Positions 50,519 through 59,359 of a stretch of 64,000 nucleotides of DNA are shown piece by piece; the stretch's first letter is position 1; every line of letters begins with the position of its first letter. Both the position numbers and the translations under genes were made by a program. Under the pieces are notes generated by a model. That model had not been told where the DNA came from. It made no database searches and saw only the letters and a program-made list of their open reading frames with translations. This DNA comes from Paenibacillus sp. SZ31 (GTDB lineage Bacteria > Bacillota > Bacilli > Paenibacillales > Paenibacillaceae): contig NZ_JABBEA010000005.1 in NCBI RefSeq assembly GCF_012912005.1, positions 124,001-188,000 of the forward strand, given 5' to 3'.

Positions 50519-51712
50519 TCAACTCACAGATGTACCTGACACGGGTCTACGCCGTTCATAGGCAAAAACGATCATTACCGCTCCTAGGATAGCACAGATC
50601 ATGTACATAAATGAATAGGAAGAGAAGTCAGCGACCGGTCCCATAATCACACCACCCAGAGAAATACCCAGATCCGCCATCGCGATAAATAACCCGATCA
50701 GGACGTTCCGGTTCAGCTTAGGCAAGACAAAAGATAAATAGGTCGTGAGTGTCGGATACAGGATCGCCTGACCGATTCCCATGAATACAGCGCCCACATA
50801 GAAAAAGACTATCCCGCCTGTCACGGCAAAACTGACACATTGCGCAGCTACGGCGAGCAGACACATCGTACCCATGATGAAAGGAGAATGCCAACTGCCA
50901 TCGGACGGAATCCTTTTTCGAAGCATAATTCGAGCCAGCACCACCGTTCCTGCCTGAAGCATCAGATATACGCCGGCATTCCCGTTTGGTACTTGACTCG
51001 CATACAACGGAATAAAGGTGGTAATCGCGCCAAATACAACCGAAGCGGCGAGCATCAACACACTGCAACGAAATAAATGTGGGTTCTTCACCAGCTGACC
51101 AAAGGATTCCCACATGCTCACGTTCTGCTCCGATGGATCCACAGCATGCTGCTCCTTGTTTGGTTCCATTTTGGCAGTATATCCGAAGACGCCCGTACAG
51201 ACGGCAATGCCGATCAGAACCACTGTAAAATAATCCATGCCACCCGTCTGCCAGATTCCTAACGCGATAACAGGCCCCACGATCCCCGGTATATAACTGA
51301 ACAGCGAATAATACGAAATCCCCTGAGAGCGATCTTTCTCCGGAAGGGCATCAATAATGCCAATCTGCAAAGCCATAGAAAAGAATGCTGTCGATACCCC
51401 CTGCAAAATACGAGCAACCAAGTAACCGCCGAGTCCCGTAAAGGTATATAAAATCAGCGCAAATCCATTGATAATCAGAATCAGACGCAATATTTTGATT
51501 GGTCCGTGCTTTTGAATAATCCGACCTGCCCAGGGTCTGAAGAACATCGTTGTGAACATATAAGCGCCCATGATCAGTCCGATTGTTGTACCGCTCGCGC
51601 CCAAGGACTCCCCTTGCAATGGGATGATCACGTTAAGAATGGCATTGGCACTGAAATATAAAAGAACCAATATGTACAAGCGCAGAAAAGGCCAAGACAT
51701 CGCTCCACTCAC
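50519..51712 (-). CDS. cntE: CntE-like opine metallophore exporter, MFS (397 aa)
   Basis: Twelve-span MFS exporter: FSANAILNVIIPLQGESLG, LIMGAYMFTTMFFRPWAGRI (motif A region), YLVARILQGVSTAFFSMALQ and RIMLRKRIPSDGSW. It lies in the position of cntE, following the ABC genes cntABCDF, and in S. aureus CntE releases staphylopine. GTG start after AGGGGGA. It overlaps the second MFS frame. Sequence alone shows an MFS exporter; substrate rests on context. Confidence 0.85.
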   Translation of the reverse strand: MSGAMSWPFLRLYILVLLYFSANAILNVIIPLQGESLGASGTTIGLIMGAYMFTTMFFRPWAGRIIQKHGPIKILRLILIINGFALILYTFTGLGGYLVARILQGVSTAFFSMALQIGIIDALPEKDRSQGISYYSLFSYIPGIVGPVIALGIWQTGGMDYFTVVLIGIAVCTGVFGYTAKMEPNKEQHAVDPSEQNVSMWESFGQLVKNPHLFRCSVLMLAASVVFGAITTFIPLYASQVPNGNAGVYLMLQAGTVVLARIMLRKRIPSDGSWHSPFIMGTMCLLAVAAQCVSFAVTGGIVFFYVGAVFMGIGQAILYPTLTTYLSFVLPKLNRNVLIGLFIAMADLGISLGGVIMGPVADFSSYSFMYMICAILGAVMIVFAYERRRPVSGTSVS

Positions 51713-51726
51713 AATGGATGCTCCCC

Positions 51727-52479
51727 CTAAAATGGTATTAAATGCTTCAATAATCGCTTCGCATAGTCGGACTGTACGTCCTTGAGTTGCTTGGTCGGAA
51801 CGATCTCTACAACCTGTCCCTCTCTGAAAATGATTACCCTGTCACAGATATAGGCTGCCGCCTGTATATCATGTGTGATAAAGACATAGCTCAGCTTGTA
51901 GATTTCCTTAAGCTCTTTCAGTAATTGCAACACCTGGATCTGAACAGACACTTCCAGTGAGCTGATCGCTTCATCGAACACGATAAGTTTTGGGGCTGTC
52001 GAGATCGCTCTGGCAATGCACACTCTCTGAGCCTCCCCGCCGGATAGTTCATGCGGATATTTGGATCTATAGGAAGGATCCAGTCCAACTTGGTGCAGCA
52101 ACAGATCCACCTTCTCTGAGTTACCCTGATCCTTTCGCAGCTTTTGCTGTGCTTGCATCGGTTCCATAATGGCAGCTTCCACGGTAAGAAATGGATTGAT
52201 GGAGGACGTATAGTTTTGAAAAACGGCGCTGAGATTGCCCATCCGTACACGTCGATCCTGTACGTCTTTACCATCGAGCGAGATCGTTCCACGATCCGGG
52301 CGTTCAATGCCCAGAATCAGACGGCCCAACGTCGATTTACCACTTCCGCTTTCACCGATGATACCGAGACACTCGCCCTTCTGGCATTCAAAGGTAACCT
52401 GTTTCAAAACTTGTTGTTTGTGCTTGGAGAACAGTCCGCCTTGGTTATATGATTTTTCGATACCTTCCACCTTTAGCAT
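51727..52479 (-). CDS. cntF: opine-metallophore ABC importer ATPase CntF (250 aa)
   Basis: Oligopeptide/nickel-type ATPase: Walker A GESGSGKST, signature LSGGEAQRVCIARA, Walker B LIVFDEAISSLEV (Ala in place of Pro after Glu), switch H in FITHDIQ. Pairs with CntD to drive uptake of the metal-opine complex. It starts directly at the end of cntD (one base gap) after AGGGGGA and ends 15 bases before cntE. Confidence 0.9.
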   Translation of the reverse strand: MLKVEGIEKSYNQGGLFSKHKQQVLKQVTFECQKGECLGIIGESGSGKSTLGRLILGIERPDRGTISLDGKDVQDRRVRMGNLSAVFQNYTSSINPFLTVEAAIMEPMQAQQKLRKDQGNSEKVDLLLHQVGLDPSYRSKYPHELSGGEAQRVCIARAISTAPKLIVFDEAISSLEVSVQIQVLQLLKELKEIYKLSYVFITHDIQAAAYICDRVIIFREGQVVEIVPTKQLKDVQSDYAKRLLKHLIPF

Positions 52480-53289
52480 CTATAAGTCCCCCTGCATCAA
52501 CGCCTTAAAATGATTGCTCAGCTCAAGTCGGGTAGAGACCAGATACTGCGTATAGGCATGCTTCGGTTCCGTCAAAACAGAATGCATGCTGCCACGCTCT
52601 ACGATCTTGCCGTCTTTCATGACCATCACGTCATCTGCAATCTTCTGAACGACGCCGAGATCATGGGAGATGAACATCATGGAACAGCCCATGCGTTCGC
52701 GTAATTGAATCAATTGCTCCACGACTTCATATTGAGAGATCGTATCCAGTGCCGTTGTCGGCTCATCCGCAATAATCAGATCAGGCTCCAGCACCAATGC
52801 CAGTGCAATCATGATTCGTTGCAGCATTCCACCGGAAAGCTGATGTGGATATTGATTCAGAATCTCACGCGGATGTCTAAGCATGACGCTTTCCATGGCA
52901 TTGATGATTTTCCGTTCACTCTCGCGGGTGTTCCAGCCAAAATGTTGCTGAAGCGTCTCCCGAATATGAACACCAATGACACAGGAAGGATCAAATGCAC
53001 TCATGCCATTTTGCAAAATCATACATAGATGCTTGCCCCGCTTACGCCGCATCTCCGGTTCCGAAAGCTGGTTCAGGTCTTCGCCCTGGAATAACATCGT
53101 GCCCGATTGACGAATCCATGGCTTGTTCAGTCGCATGATAGCTCTGCACGTGACGGACTTGCCGCTACCACTTTCCCCTACGATGGCCATACAGCTTCCC
53201 TGCCTGACTTCAAATGAACTGTCATGAATGATCACTTTGTCTGTGTTGGTGTCCCATACTTTCAAATGTTCAACCTCGACTATATTCAT
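52480..53289 (-). CDS. cntD: opine-metallophore ABC importer ATPase CntD (269 aa)
   Basis: Dpp/Opp-type ATPase: Walker A GESGSGKSVT, signature LSGGMLQRIMIALAL, Walker B LIIADEPTTALD, switch His FISHDLG. Its start overlaps the cntC stop by 20 bases, and its stop abuts cntF. It works with CntF as the ATPase pair of the staphylopine-type importer. Confidence 0.9.
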   Translation of the reverse strand: MNIVEVEHLKVWDTNTDKVIIHDSSFEVRQGSCMAIVGESGSGKSVTCRAIMRLNKPWIRQSGTMLFQGEDLNQLSEPEMRRKRGKHLCMILQNGMSAFDPSCVIGVHIRETLQQHFGWNTRESERKIINAMESVMLRHPREILNQYPHQLSGGMLQRIMIALALVLEPDLIIADEPTTALDTISQYEVVEQLIQLRERMGCSMMFISHDLGVVQKIADDVMVMKDGKIVERGSMHSVLTEPKHAYTQYLVSTRLELSNHFKALMQGDL

Positions 53290-54166
53290 AAGTGGTCTTT
53301 CTCACCTCACTTTCGTAAGACTTGTCAGACTTACCTTGAGAGGTCATCAATTTGGGGTCCAGAGCCACCTGAAGGGCATCCGATAGAAAATTAAAAGCAG
53401 ACACGACCACCACAATGGCCAGGCCCGGTGCCAACATCAATTCAGGTCTGGAGAACATGACTTCCCTCGCCTCATTGAGCATCATGCCCCACTCCGCATG
53501 CGGAGCCTGAATGCCAAGCCCCAGAAAGGAAAGGCCGGAGATCTGCAACATCATCGAACACATGGAACCACTCGCAATGACAGCAATATCGGCAAAAGTA
53601 ACCGGAACAATATGTTTGGTTATAATTCTCAGATTTGGCGTGCCGGAGGCTTTGGCGAATTTTACATAATCCATATCAGAGAACTGCATCACAGATGTGC
53701 GAATAACGCGGGCAAACCAGGCCCATTTCATGCACACAAAAGCAATCAAAATGTTCTCCAATCCTGCACCCAAAATGCCGACCACCGCCAGTGTCATCAC
53801 GTATCCGGGAAATGACAGCATAATGTCACAGACTCTCATGATCCATGCATCCACTTTCCCCTTGAAGTAACCCGCGATGAATCCAACAATAGCCCCGATC
53901 AGAACAGACAGACTGAGCGCAACCAGAACCCATAACACACTTGGACGGATACCATAGATAAGCCGGGATAACACACATCTGCCCAGATGATCATTGCCTA
54001 ATAGATACTCCCAGGACGAGGAGGCATAACGCAGCTTCATATTCACTTGTCCAGGATCATGCGGCGCAATAAGCGGAGCCAGTATGCCCGCCATAATCAT
54101 GACGATAATCACTACCAACGAGGTCATCGCAAGCTTGTCTTTACTGAGATTTTTCAGTATTCGCAT
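53270..54166 (-). CDS. cntC: opine-metallophore ABC importer permease CntC (298 aa)
   Basis: DppC/NikC-type permease with an N-terminal span, an outer loop and five further spans. KASGTPNLRIITKHIVPVTFADIAVI is the EAA-type loop that contacts the ATPases; SGLSFLGLGIQAPHAEWGMML is the conserved C-terminal family motif. It starts at the cntB stop (one-base overlap) and overlaps cntD. Position and order match S. aureus cntC. Confidence 0.9.
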   Translation of the reverse strand: MRILKNLSKDKLAMTSLVVIIVMIMAGILAPLIAPHDPGQVNMKLRYASSSWEYLLGNDHLGRCVLSRLIYGIRPSVLWVLVALSLSVLIGAIVGFIAGYFKGKVDAWIMRVCDIMLSFPGYVMTLAVVGILGAGLENILIAFVCMKWAWFARVIRTSVMQFSDMDYVKFAKASGTPNLRIITKHIVPVTFADIAVIASGSMCSMMLQISGLSFLGLGIQAPHAEWGMMLNEAREVMFSRPELMLAPGLAIVVVVSAFNFLSDALQVALDPKLMTSQGKSDKSYESEVRKTTYEYSRG

Positions 54167-55104
54167 CAGAATTCCTTTCTCAACCGGGGATTCATCGCCG
54201 CATTAATGATGTCGGATAACGTATTAAACAAGACAAAGGTGACAGCCAGCATCAGAACATACGCCTGAATAATCGGAAAATCCCTGCTTAAAATGGATTT
54301 CACGCTGAGCCTCCCGAGCCCCGGCCAGGCAAATACATTTTCGATAACCACCGTACTGCCCAACACGATCGGGATCGCCATGCAAAAGATGGACACGGCC
54401 ACCTGTAATGAATTTCTCAGAATATGCAGGGTGACTTTCTTCTCGCTCAGACCACTTGCCCTTGCATATAACACATAGTCCTCATTCATATTGCTCAGCA
54501 TGGAGCTTCGAACCGTTCGGAAGTAAATGCCTGTATAACTCACCGTGATTACGATCACCGGTAAAATGTAGCTTCGATACGAGTCCATGCCACTGGTAGG
54601 CAACAGATCCAGCTTGACGGAAAAATACCAGATCATAATAGCTGCAAGCCAGTAGGACGGCATGGCTGTGAGGAAAAAGGAAATACCTCTGACCGATCGA
54701 TCCAGCAGCTTGCCTTCTCTCATGGCACAGATCACACCCAGCAGGATGGACAGCGCAATAATGAATACCGATGAAACGAGCGTTAACTTCAATGTGTTCA
54801 TAAAAGCCGGCCCCATCAGAGACCACACGGGTTCACCCGATACATAAGAGTTGCCGAAATCCAACTGCACAACAGCCATGATCCAGTTCGCATACTGGAT
54901 CATGAACGGCTGATCGAATCCCAGCGCTTTGTTCGTTTGGGCGATCAGTTCATCCGTGATCTGCGGAACTTCCTGTGCCTGTAACACGACAACCGCCGGG
55001 TCCAAGGGAGATAGATTAATCAGGACAAACGTTATAAATGAAATGATAATCAGTAAAGGGATGGCTAACAGAATCCTTTTGAAGATATAACTTCCCATAT
55101 CCAT
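54166..55104 (-). CDS. cntB: opine-metallophore ABC importer permease CntB (312 aa)
   Basis: DppB/NikB-type permease with six spans: ILLAIPLLIIISFITFVLINLSP, RGISFFLTAMPSYWLAAIMIW, VIVITVSYTGIYFRTVRSSM, ARASGLSEKKVTLHILRNSL (EAA loop). It lies behind a 185-base gap that is filled by a dispersed repeat element, so its expression is likely lower than that of cntA. Confidence 0.9.
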   Translation of the reverse strand: MDMGSYIFKRILLAIPLLIIISFITFVLINLSPLDPAVVVLQAQEVPQITDELIAQTNKALGFDQPFMIQYANWIMAVVQLDFGNSYVSGEPVWSLMGPAFMNTLKLTLVSSVFIIALSILLGVICAMREGKLLDRSVRGISFFLTAMPSYWLAAIMIWYFSVKLDLLPTSGMDSYRSYILPVIVITVSYTGIYFRTVRSSMLSNMNEDYVLYARASGLSEKKVTLHILRNSLQVAVSIFCMAIPIVLGSTVVIENVFAWPGLGRLSVKSILSRDFPIIQAYVLMLAVTFVLFNTLSDIINAAMNPRLRKEF

Positions 55105-55114
55105 CTCCGCTCTA

Positions 55115-55300
55115 TTTAAATTGAACTAAACAATATTTACACTACACTCCGATGACAGAACAACCTTCCGATCGCTGTTATCCCCAGATTTTTTTGATTC
55201 CTTTTATATAGGGAAAATCCGGGGATAAAGGCGAACGCTCCGCTTCTTCAGGTTCTTTCTGTCCTCTCCGTTTTGTGTAAATGTTTAGTTCAATTTATAT
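55115..55300. repeat. dispersed palindromic repeat, copy 2 (inside cnt operon)
   Basis: Full-length copy with inverted ends TTGAACTAAACA / TGTTTAGTTCAA and a central stem (TTATCCCCAGATTTTT ... GAAAATCCGGGGATAA). It fills the gap between cntA and cntB and its right end contains the last codons and TGA stop of cntA. Confidence 0.9.
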
Positions 55301-56927
55301 ATTTAAAATTCATTTGTTCAAATGGCAGTTCATATTGGGTCTGCTTGAATGCGATTCCTTCGAGATTCTCGGGAGCGACTATGGTGACACGTCCGTTGGT
55401 AATCGGAATGAACACTGCTTCATCATGGACGATCTTCATAATGTCGGCATACAGGGATTGGCGTGAAGCCTCATCCGTGGAGACCATGACCGCATCGATT
55501 TTCTTGTACAATTCATCTGCTTCAGCAATTCCGCTTGTCGTATGCTTGTAAGCCGAATCTGATGTAAATGCAGCAATGGTACTCTGTGGATCATAGGCCA
55601 GTCCCCAGGTTTGATTAAAGAGCAGATCATATTCCCCGGTGGCTCTCCGATTCGCAATGGAAGTGGATTCTTCGCCCACGATTTCAAGCTGAATACCCAG
55701 TTCTTTCATCGAATACTGGATCAATTCGGCCTGTATTTTCTGGGAAGACGAGTTACTGTCATAGTAGAGTTTCATGGCCAAAGGCTGACCGTTCTTCATT
55801 CTCACCACTTTACCGTCTGCCAATGTCCAGCCTGCTTGGTCCAGAAGTTTTTTAGCCATTTCCGGATCATACTCCCGTTTCTTCAGGTCGACCTTGGCGT
55901 AATTGACATTGGCTGAAAATAGCGTGTCCGCTACAGTCTGCGTTCCGTTGAAAATATCTTTACTGATCGTTTCCCGGTCGATAGCATACCAAAGTGCTTC
56001 CCGAACTGCCGTTTCCTGAACTGGACTATTCTGGCGACTGCTATTGGCTACGATCATATTCGTATTCATCGCTTCACTTCGAACCACTTGATAATCACCA
56101 GATTCAGCCAATTGCTCCATGGCCTCGACATCAATGCTGTCTGCCCCCCGGTCATCCGTGAACACAAAGTTGATCTCTCCTTTTTGCAATGCCAGGAATG
56201 TCGTTTCGCCTGCGGGAAGAACCTTGGCTGTGATCTTCTTGATTGCAGGTGCACCACCCCAATAGTCTTCATTGGCTTCAAACGTGGCGTTCTCTTCAAC
56301 TTTATGAGCAGTAAGCTTGTAAGGTCCTGTACCGTGGAAACCACTTACCCCGTCTTTGGTTCCGCCATCTTTGAAATCCTTGGGTGATATGAAGACGTAA
56401 GGTCTTGTCATAGACAGTTCCACCAGAGCCGGATAATAAGCTTCCGACAGCGTCAACTCCACCGTATGCTCATCGATAACTTTCACACTCGTGATTTTGG
56501 TAGACAGCTTGATCCAGGCGTGTTTTTCAGCATTGGCCTGAACTGCATCGATATTTTGTTTGACCGCCTCTGCGTTGAACGGCTCCCCATCATGGAATTT
56601 CACATCTTGTCTCAGATGAAAGGTATAGGTCTTGCCATCCTCCGAAATATCCCATGATTCAGCTAGCAATGGCTTGATTCCGTCAGGCGTGTTTTCCACC
56701 AGAGACTCGTATACCATCCCTTGTGCAGGCATGGAGCCTGTGTACAAATGGGGGTTCATATCATTAATATCTTTGGCAGAAGCATAGATGAGTTCCGTTT
56801 GCACCTGACTATTTACAGACTCCGTTTGGGCGCCCTCTTTCTCTTTTGTGCTCTGAGCGCATCCGGCGAGCAGCGCAATGGCTGACACCAGCAATAGTAT
56901 AGATGTAAAAGTAAGACCCTTTTTCAC
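55290..56927 (-). CDS. cntA: opine-metallophore substrate-binding lipoprotein CntA (545 aa)
   Basis: Extracellular binding protein of the NikA/DppA type. Signal peptide with lipobox LAGC (about residue 22). Family pattern PADGIKPLLAESWDISEDGKTYTF, DVKFHDGEPFNAEAV, VSGFHGTGPYKLTAHKVEENATFE and AKKLLDQAGWTLADG are seen in pieces. Same place as S. aureus cntA (directly behind cntM), where it captures the metal-staphylopine complex. A repeat element separates it from cntM (upstream) and another from cntB; the latter supplies its stop codon. Confidence 0.9.
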   Translation of the reverse strand: MKKGLTFTSILLLVSAIALLAGCAQSTKEKEGAQTESVNSQVQTELIYASAKDINDMNPHLYTGSMPAQGMVYESLVENTPDGIKPLLAESWDISEDGKTYTFHLRQDVKFHDGEPFNAEAVKQNIDAVQANAEKHAWIKLSTKITSVKVIDEHTVELTLSEAYYPALVELSMTRPYVFISPKDFKDGGTKDGVSGFHGTGPYKLTAHKVEENATFEANEDYWGGAPAIKKITAKVLPAGETTFLALQKGEINFVFTDDRGADSIDVEAMEQLAESGDYQVVRSEAMNTNMIVANSSRQNSPVQETAVREALWYAIDRETISKDIFNGTQTVADTLFSANVNYAKVDLKKREYDPEMAKKLLDQAGWTLADGKVVRMKNGQPLAMKLYYDSNSSSQKIQAELIQYSMKELGIQLEIVGEESTSIANRRATGEYDLLFNQTWGLAYDPQSTIAAFTSDSAYKHTTSGIAEADELYKKIDAVMVSTDEASRQSLYADIMKIVHDEAVFIPITNGRVTIVAPENLEGIAFKQTQYELPFEQMNFKYIN

Positions 56928-56945
56928 AACATTTCCTCCTGATGA

Positions 56946-57139
56946 TTAAGTTACAAGCAGACCTTGTAGGTTACATCGGACCACTCCGATTGCAGTACCA
57001 TCTTCCGATCGCTGTTATCCCCAGATTTTTTTGATTCTCTTTTCCATAGAGAAAATCCGGGGATAAAGGCGACCGCTTCGCTTCTTCAGATTGGTTCTGC
57101 ACTCTCCGTTATGATGTAAACATCAGGTTCAACTTGATT
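56946..57139. repeat. dispersed palindromic repeat, copy 3 (inside cnt operon)
   Basis: Copy with stem TTATCCCCAGATTTTT ... GAAAATCCGGGGATAA and the shared CTTCTTCAGATTGGTTCTGC-type flank. The outer ends are more diverged. It lies between cntM and cntA. Confidence 0.85.
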
Positions 57140-57153
57140 AATTTGAGATGTAA

Positions 57154-58455
57154 TTAGACCTTACTACTTACAAGTCCAGTGCAGATCATGCGGATATCCT
57201 CGTCAAAGGATTGGATGACAAAGGCTTCGGACACGCGTTGATCCGGGTTGGCGTCAGCCACTTCCTGAAGCTTCGCTTCATATCTAGCGATAAATTGATC
57301 AATGGTTGGACAGCTCACATCGAGATGTCTGGCTATGCCTTGAATGATTTTGATGCGATAGTAATCTTCCTTGGGCATACGGGGGATGTCCAGTTCCCCT
57401 TCGCGGTTCATGAACGTTTTGCGGAATGGGACTGCTGAAAAGTCGAAATATTTGCCTTCCGAATCGGGTTCCGAGAATGGATCAATCAATAATGAGGTGT
57501 ATCGTATGTATAATAAATACTCCTGATGAATGACCTGCAGCTGATTGAAATTCTCGATATCCTGGCGTGATATACTCTCTAATCGAACCGGATAGTTGTC
57601 ATCCGTCATGAATTGAAGCAGGTTCACTCCCTGAATATCAAGTCGGTCCGTAATATTCATAATCTCCTGCCACTGTGCCCGCATATCCCGTATCAAAACT
57701 TGAGTAATCGGACCTTCGGGATACATCTTATATACATATTTCTGAATATCCGATGCTCCAAAGATGGCTTCTAATGAGAAGTCGTTCATGAACAAAGGTG
57801 GATGAACGTACAACGAAATATTTCTCGTTTCCGCCTCCAGTGGAGATCGCATCACTTCCAACGCAACACCCAAACGCTCATACACTTGGCATAGCTTACT
57901 GACCTGTTCAGACGGGTACAGAGTGGAACCGATATAAACCTTTTTCTTGACCCCTGTAGTAATCACATGATTCGACGGATGTTCGTGCATCCAACGGGTA
58001 TCTCCGAGGTAGGTAGAGAAACTGATCACTTCCGGCGCTGCATTCCGCTCTCTCATATAATGGCTCACCAGTCGATTGGACCCAAACGTTGGAGAAACCA
58101 AGATAATATATTTCAGTTGTTTGATGAATTCCTCATTCATTTGTTCCAACACATCGATATACGCATCGGTGGTAACCGCCAAAATGAGTGTATCCCATTC
58201 ACCCTCAATGGTGTCATATCCCTTGAACACATGATCAACGAAACACTCACCTGCGAGCGATTGATGTTTCCCATTTTGAATGCTGACCTGAATACGTTGA
58301 TTGCTCTCTTCGAGGGCTGCAAATATCGACGCTGAACGAACTGATTGTCTCCCCGCAATGCCTATACAGCAATTGAGATGATCTTTGAGCGTTACCGCAA
58401 GTTGAATGGATGCAGGTCCGGTTCCGTGTATCAGGATTCGCTGAAGATTGTTCAT
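57154..58455 (-). CDS. cntM: opine dehydrogenase CntM (433 aa)
   Basis: NAD(P)H-dependent opine dehydrogenase that joins the CntL product with a 2-oxo acid to give the metallophore. Nucleotide loop ILIHGTGPASIQLA (residues 8-20), the SPTFGSNRLVSHYM region, the STYLGDTRW motif with Asp152, and RETRNISLYVHPPLFMNDFSLE (catalytic His-containing) are present; length matches the S. aureus enzyme (about 433). As recalled, an Asp at this site favours pyruvate (staphylopine), whereas Ala favours 2-oxoglutarate. It starts 66 bases after cntL. Confidence 0.92.
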   Translation of the reverse strand: MNNLQRILIHGTGPASIQLAVTLKDHLNCCIGIAGRQSVRSASIFAALEESNQRIQVSIQNGKHQSLAGECFVDHVFKGYDTIEGEWDTLILAVTTDAYIDVLEQMNEEFIKQLKYIILVSPTFGSNRLVSHYMRERNAAPEVISFSTYLGDTRWMHEHPSNHVITTGVKKKVYIGSTLYPSEQVSKLCQVYERLGVALEVMRSPLEAETRNISLYVHPPLFMNDFSLEAIFGASDIQKYVYKMYPEGPITQVLIRDMRAQWQEIMNITDRLDIQGVNLLQFMTDDNYPVRLESISRQDIENFNQLQVIHQEYLLYIRYTSLLIDPFSEPDSEGKYFDFSAVPFRKTFMNREGELDIPRMPKEDYYRIKIIQGIARHLDVSCPTIDQFIARYEAKLQEVADANPDQRVSEAFVIQSFDEDIRMICTGLVSSKV

Positions 58456-58521
58456 ATATGCCTCCTATATTCAAAGTTCAATCTGTAATCCATTTGGACG
58501 CACTTGGATGCACTTGCATGG

Positions 58522-59316
58522 CTATGCTTTTTGATACAACGCAATATCAAACACATCATCCGGGCGCAGGATCTGGTCCACCAGCTTCCACTTGCTGCTG
58601 TCCGTCTCTTTCATTGGATAATTAAACAAGGACTTCAACTGGTCACCATATCTCATGGCTACAACCACCTGTGCATTTGTCAGAGCATGCAGTTGATCGA
58701 GCAGATCATATTTAGGGGCCACGGTAGAGCTGAAAATGATATGGGTTGCTTCCTTGGTATACTCCATATTTTCCAGCAAGGTTGACTGCAAACGAATCTT
58801 CAAGCCCGCGCCCAGCGTCTCCACCACCTTCTGCCCGAGTCTAATGGATTCTTCATCAATATCGATCCCTACGACCTCTGCACCTGTTCGCTTGGCGATG
58901 AGTAATGGTGTCATGGGGAAGGAACCGGAGCCTACCAACAACACTTTCGAATCGGAGGTAACATGGAAACTGCCGAATTCTTTATCGATACACTCTTCTA
59001 TATTCTTAAAATAATCGGCAATCTGTACATCCCCGTTCTCTAACTTTAATGCACGATATTTCTCCATGATCGCCACACACTGGGCGGATTTATTTCTTAA
59101 CTGCCATATAAGCGAATCAAGTTCTTCCAGCTCTGAATGCTGCAACTGTTCCCAGGCTGCCTTATTCTCCTGATCGGTCACAAAGCGGGAGTAGTCATTG
59201 ATCACAGCCTCCAGCTCCGAACTATGCTGAATCGTATGATCATACTTGCTCGCGAGCTTATCGAATTTCTCTGCAAATTCACTCAAACATGTCTGAAAAT
59301 GGACCAATGTGATCAT
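58522..59316 (-). CDS. cntL: nicotianamine-synthase-like aminobutanoyl transferase CntL (264 aa)
   Basis: Transfers an aminobutyrate unit from S-adenosyl-methionine to D-histidine in opine metallophore synthesis. Rossmann-like SAM site LLVGSGSFPMTPLLIAKRTG and acidic VVGIDIDEESIRLGQ (about residues 128-165) are typical of nicotianamine-synthase-like proteins; helical N-domain before it. Length near S. aureus CntL (271). AGGGGGA precedes the ATG; 43-base gap from cntK. Confidence 0.92.
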   Translation of the reverse strand: MITLVHFQTCLSEFAEKFDKLASKYDHTIQHSSELEAVINDYSRFVTDQENKAAWEQLQHSELEELDSLIWQLRNKSAQCVAIMEKYRALKLENGDVQIADYFKNIEECIDKEFGSFHVTSDSKVLLVGSGSFPMTPLLIAKRTGAEVVGIDIDEESIRLGQKVVETLGAGLKIRLQSTLLENMEYTKEATHIIFSSTVAPKYDLLDQLHALTNAQVVVAMRYGDQLKSLFNYPMKETDSSKWKLVDQILRPDDVFDIALYQKA

Positions 59317-59359
59317 TTCTTTTCCCCCTATACGTTGTCTCGATCATGTATCATGTACC

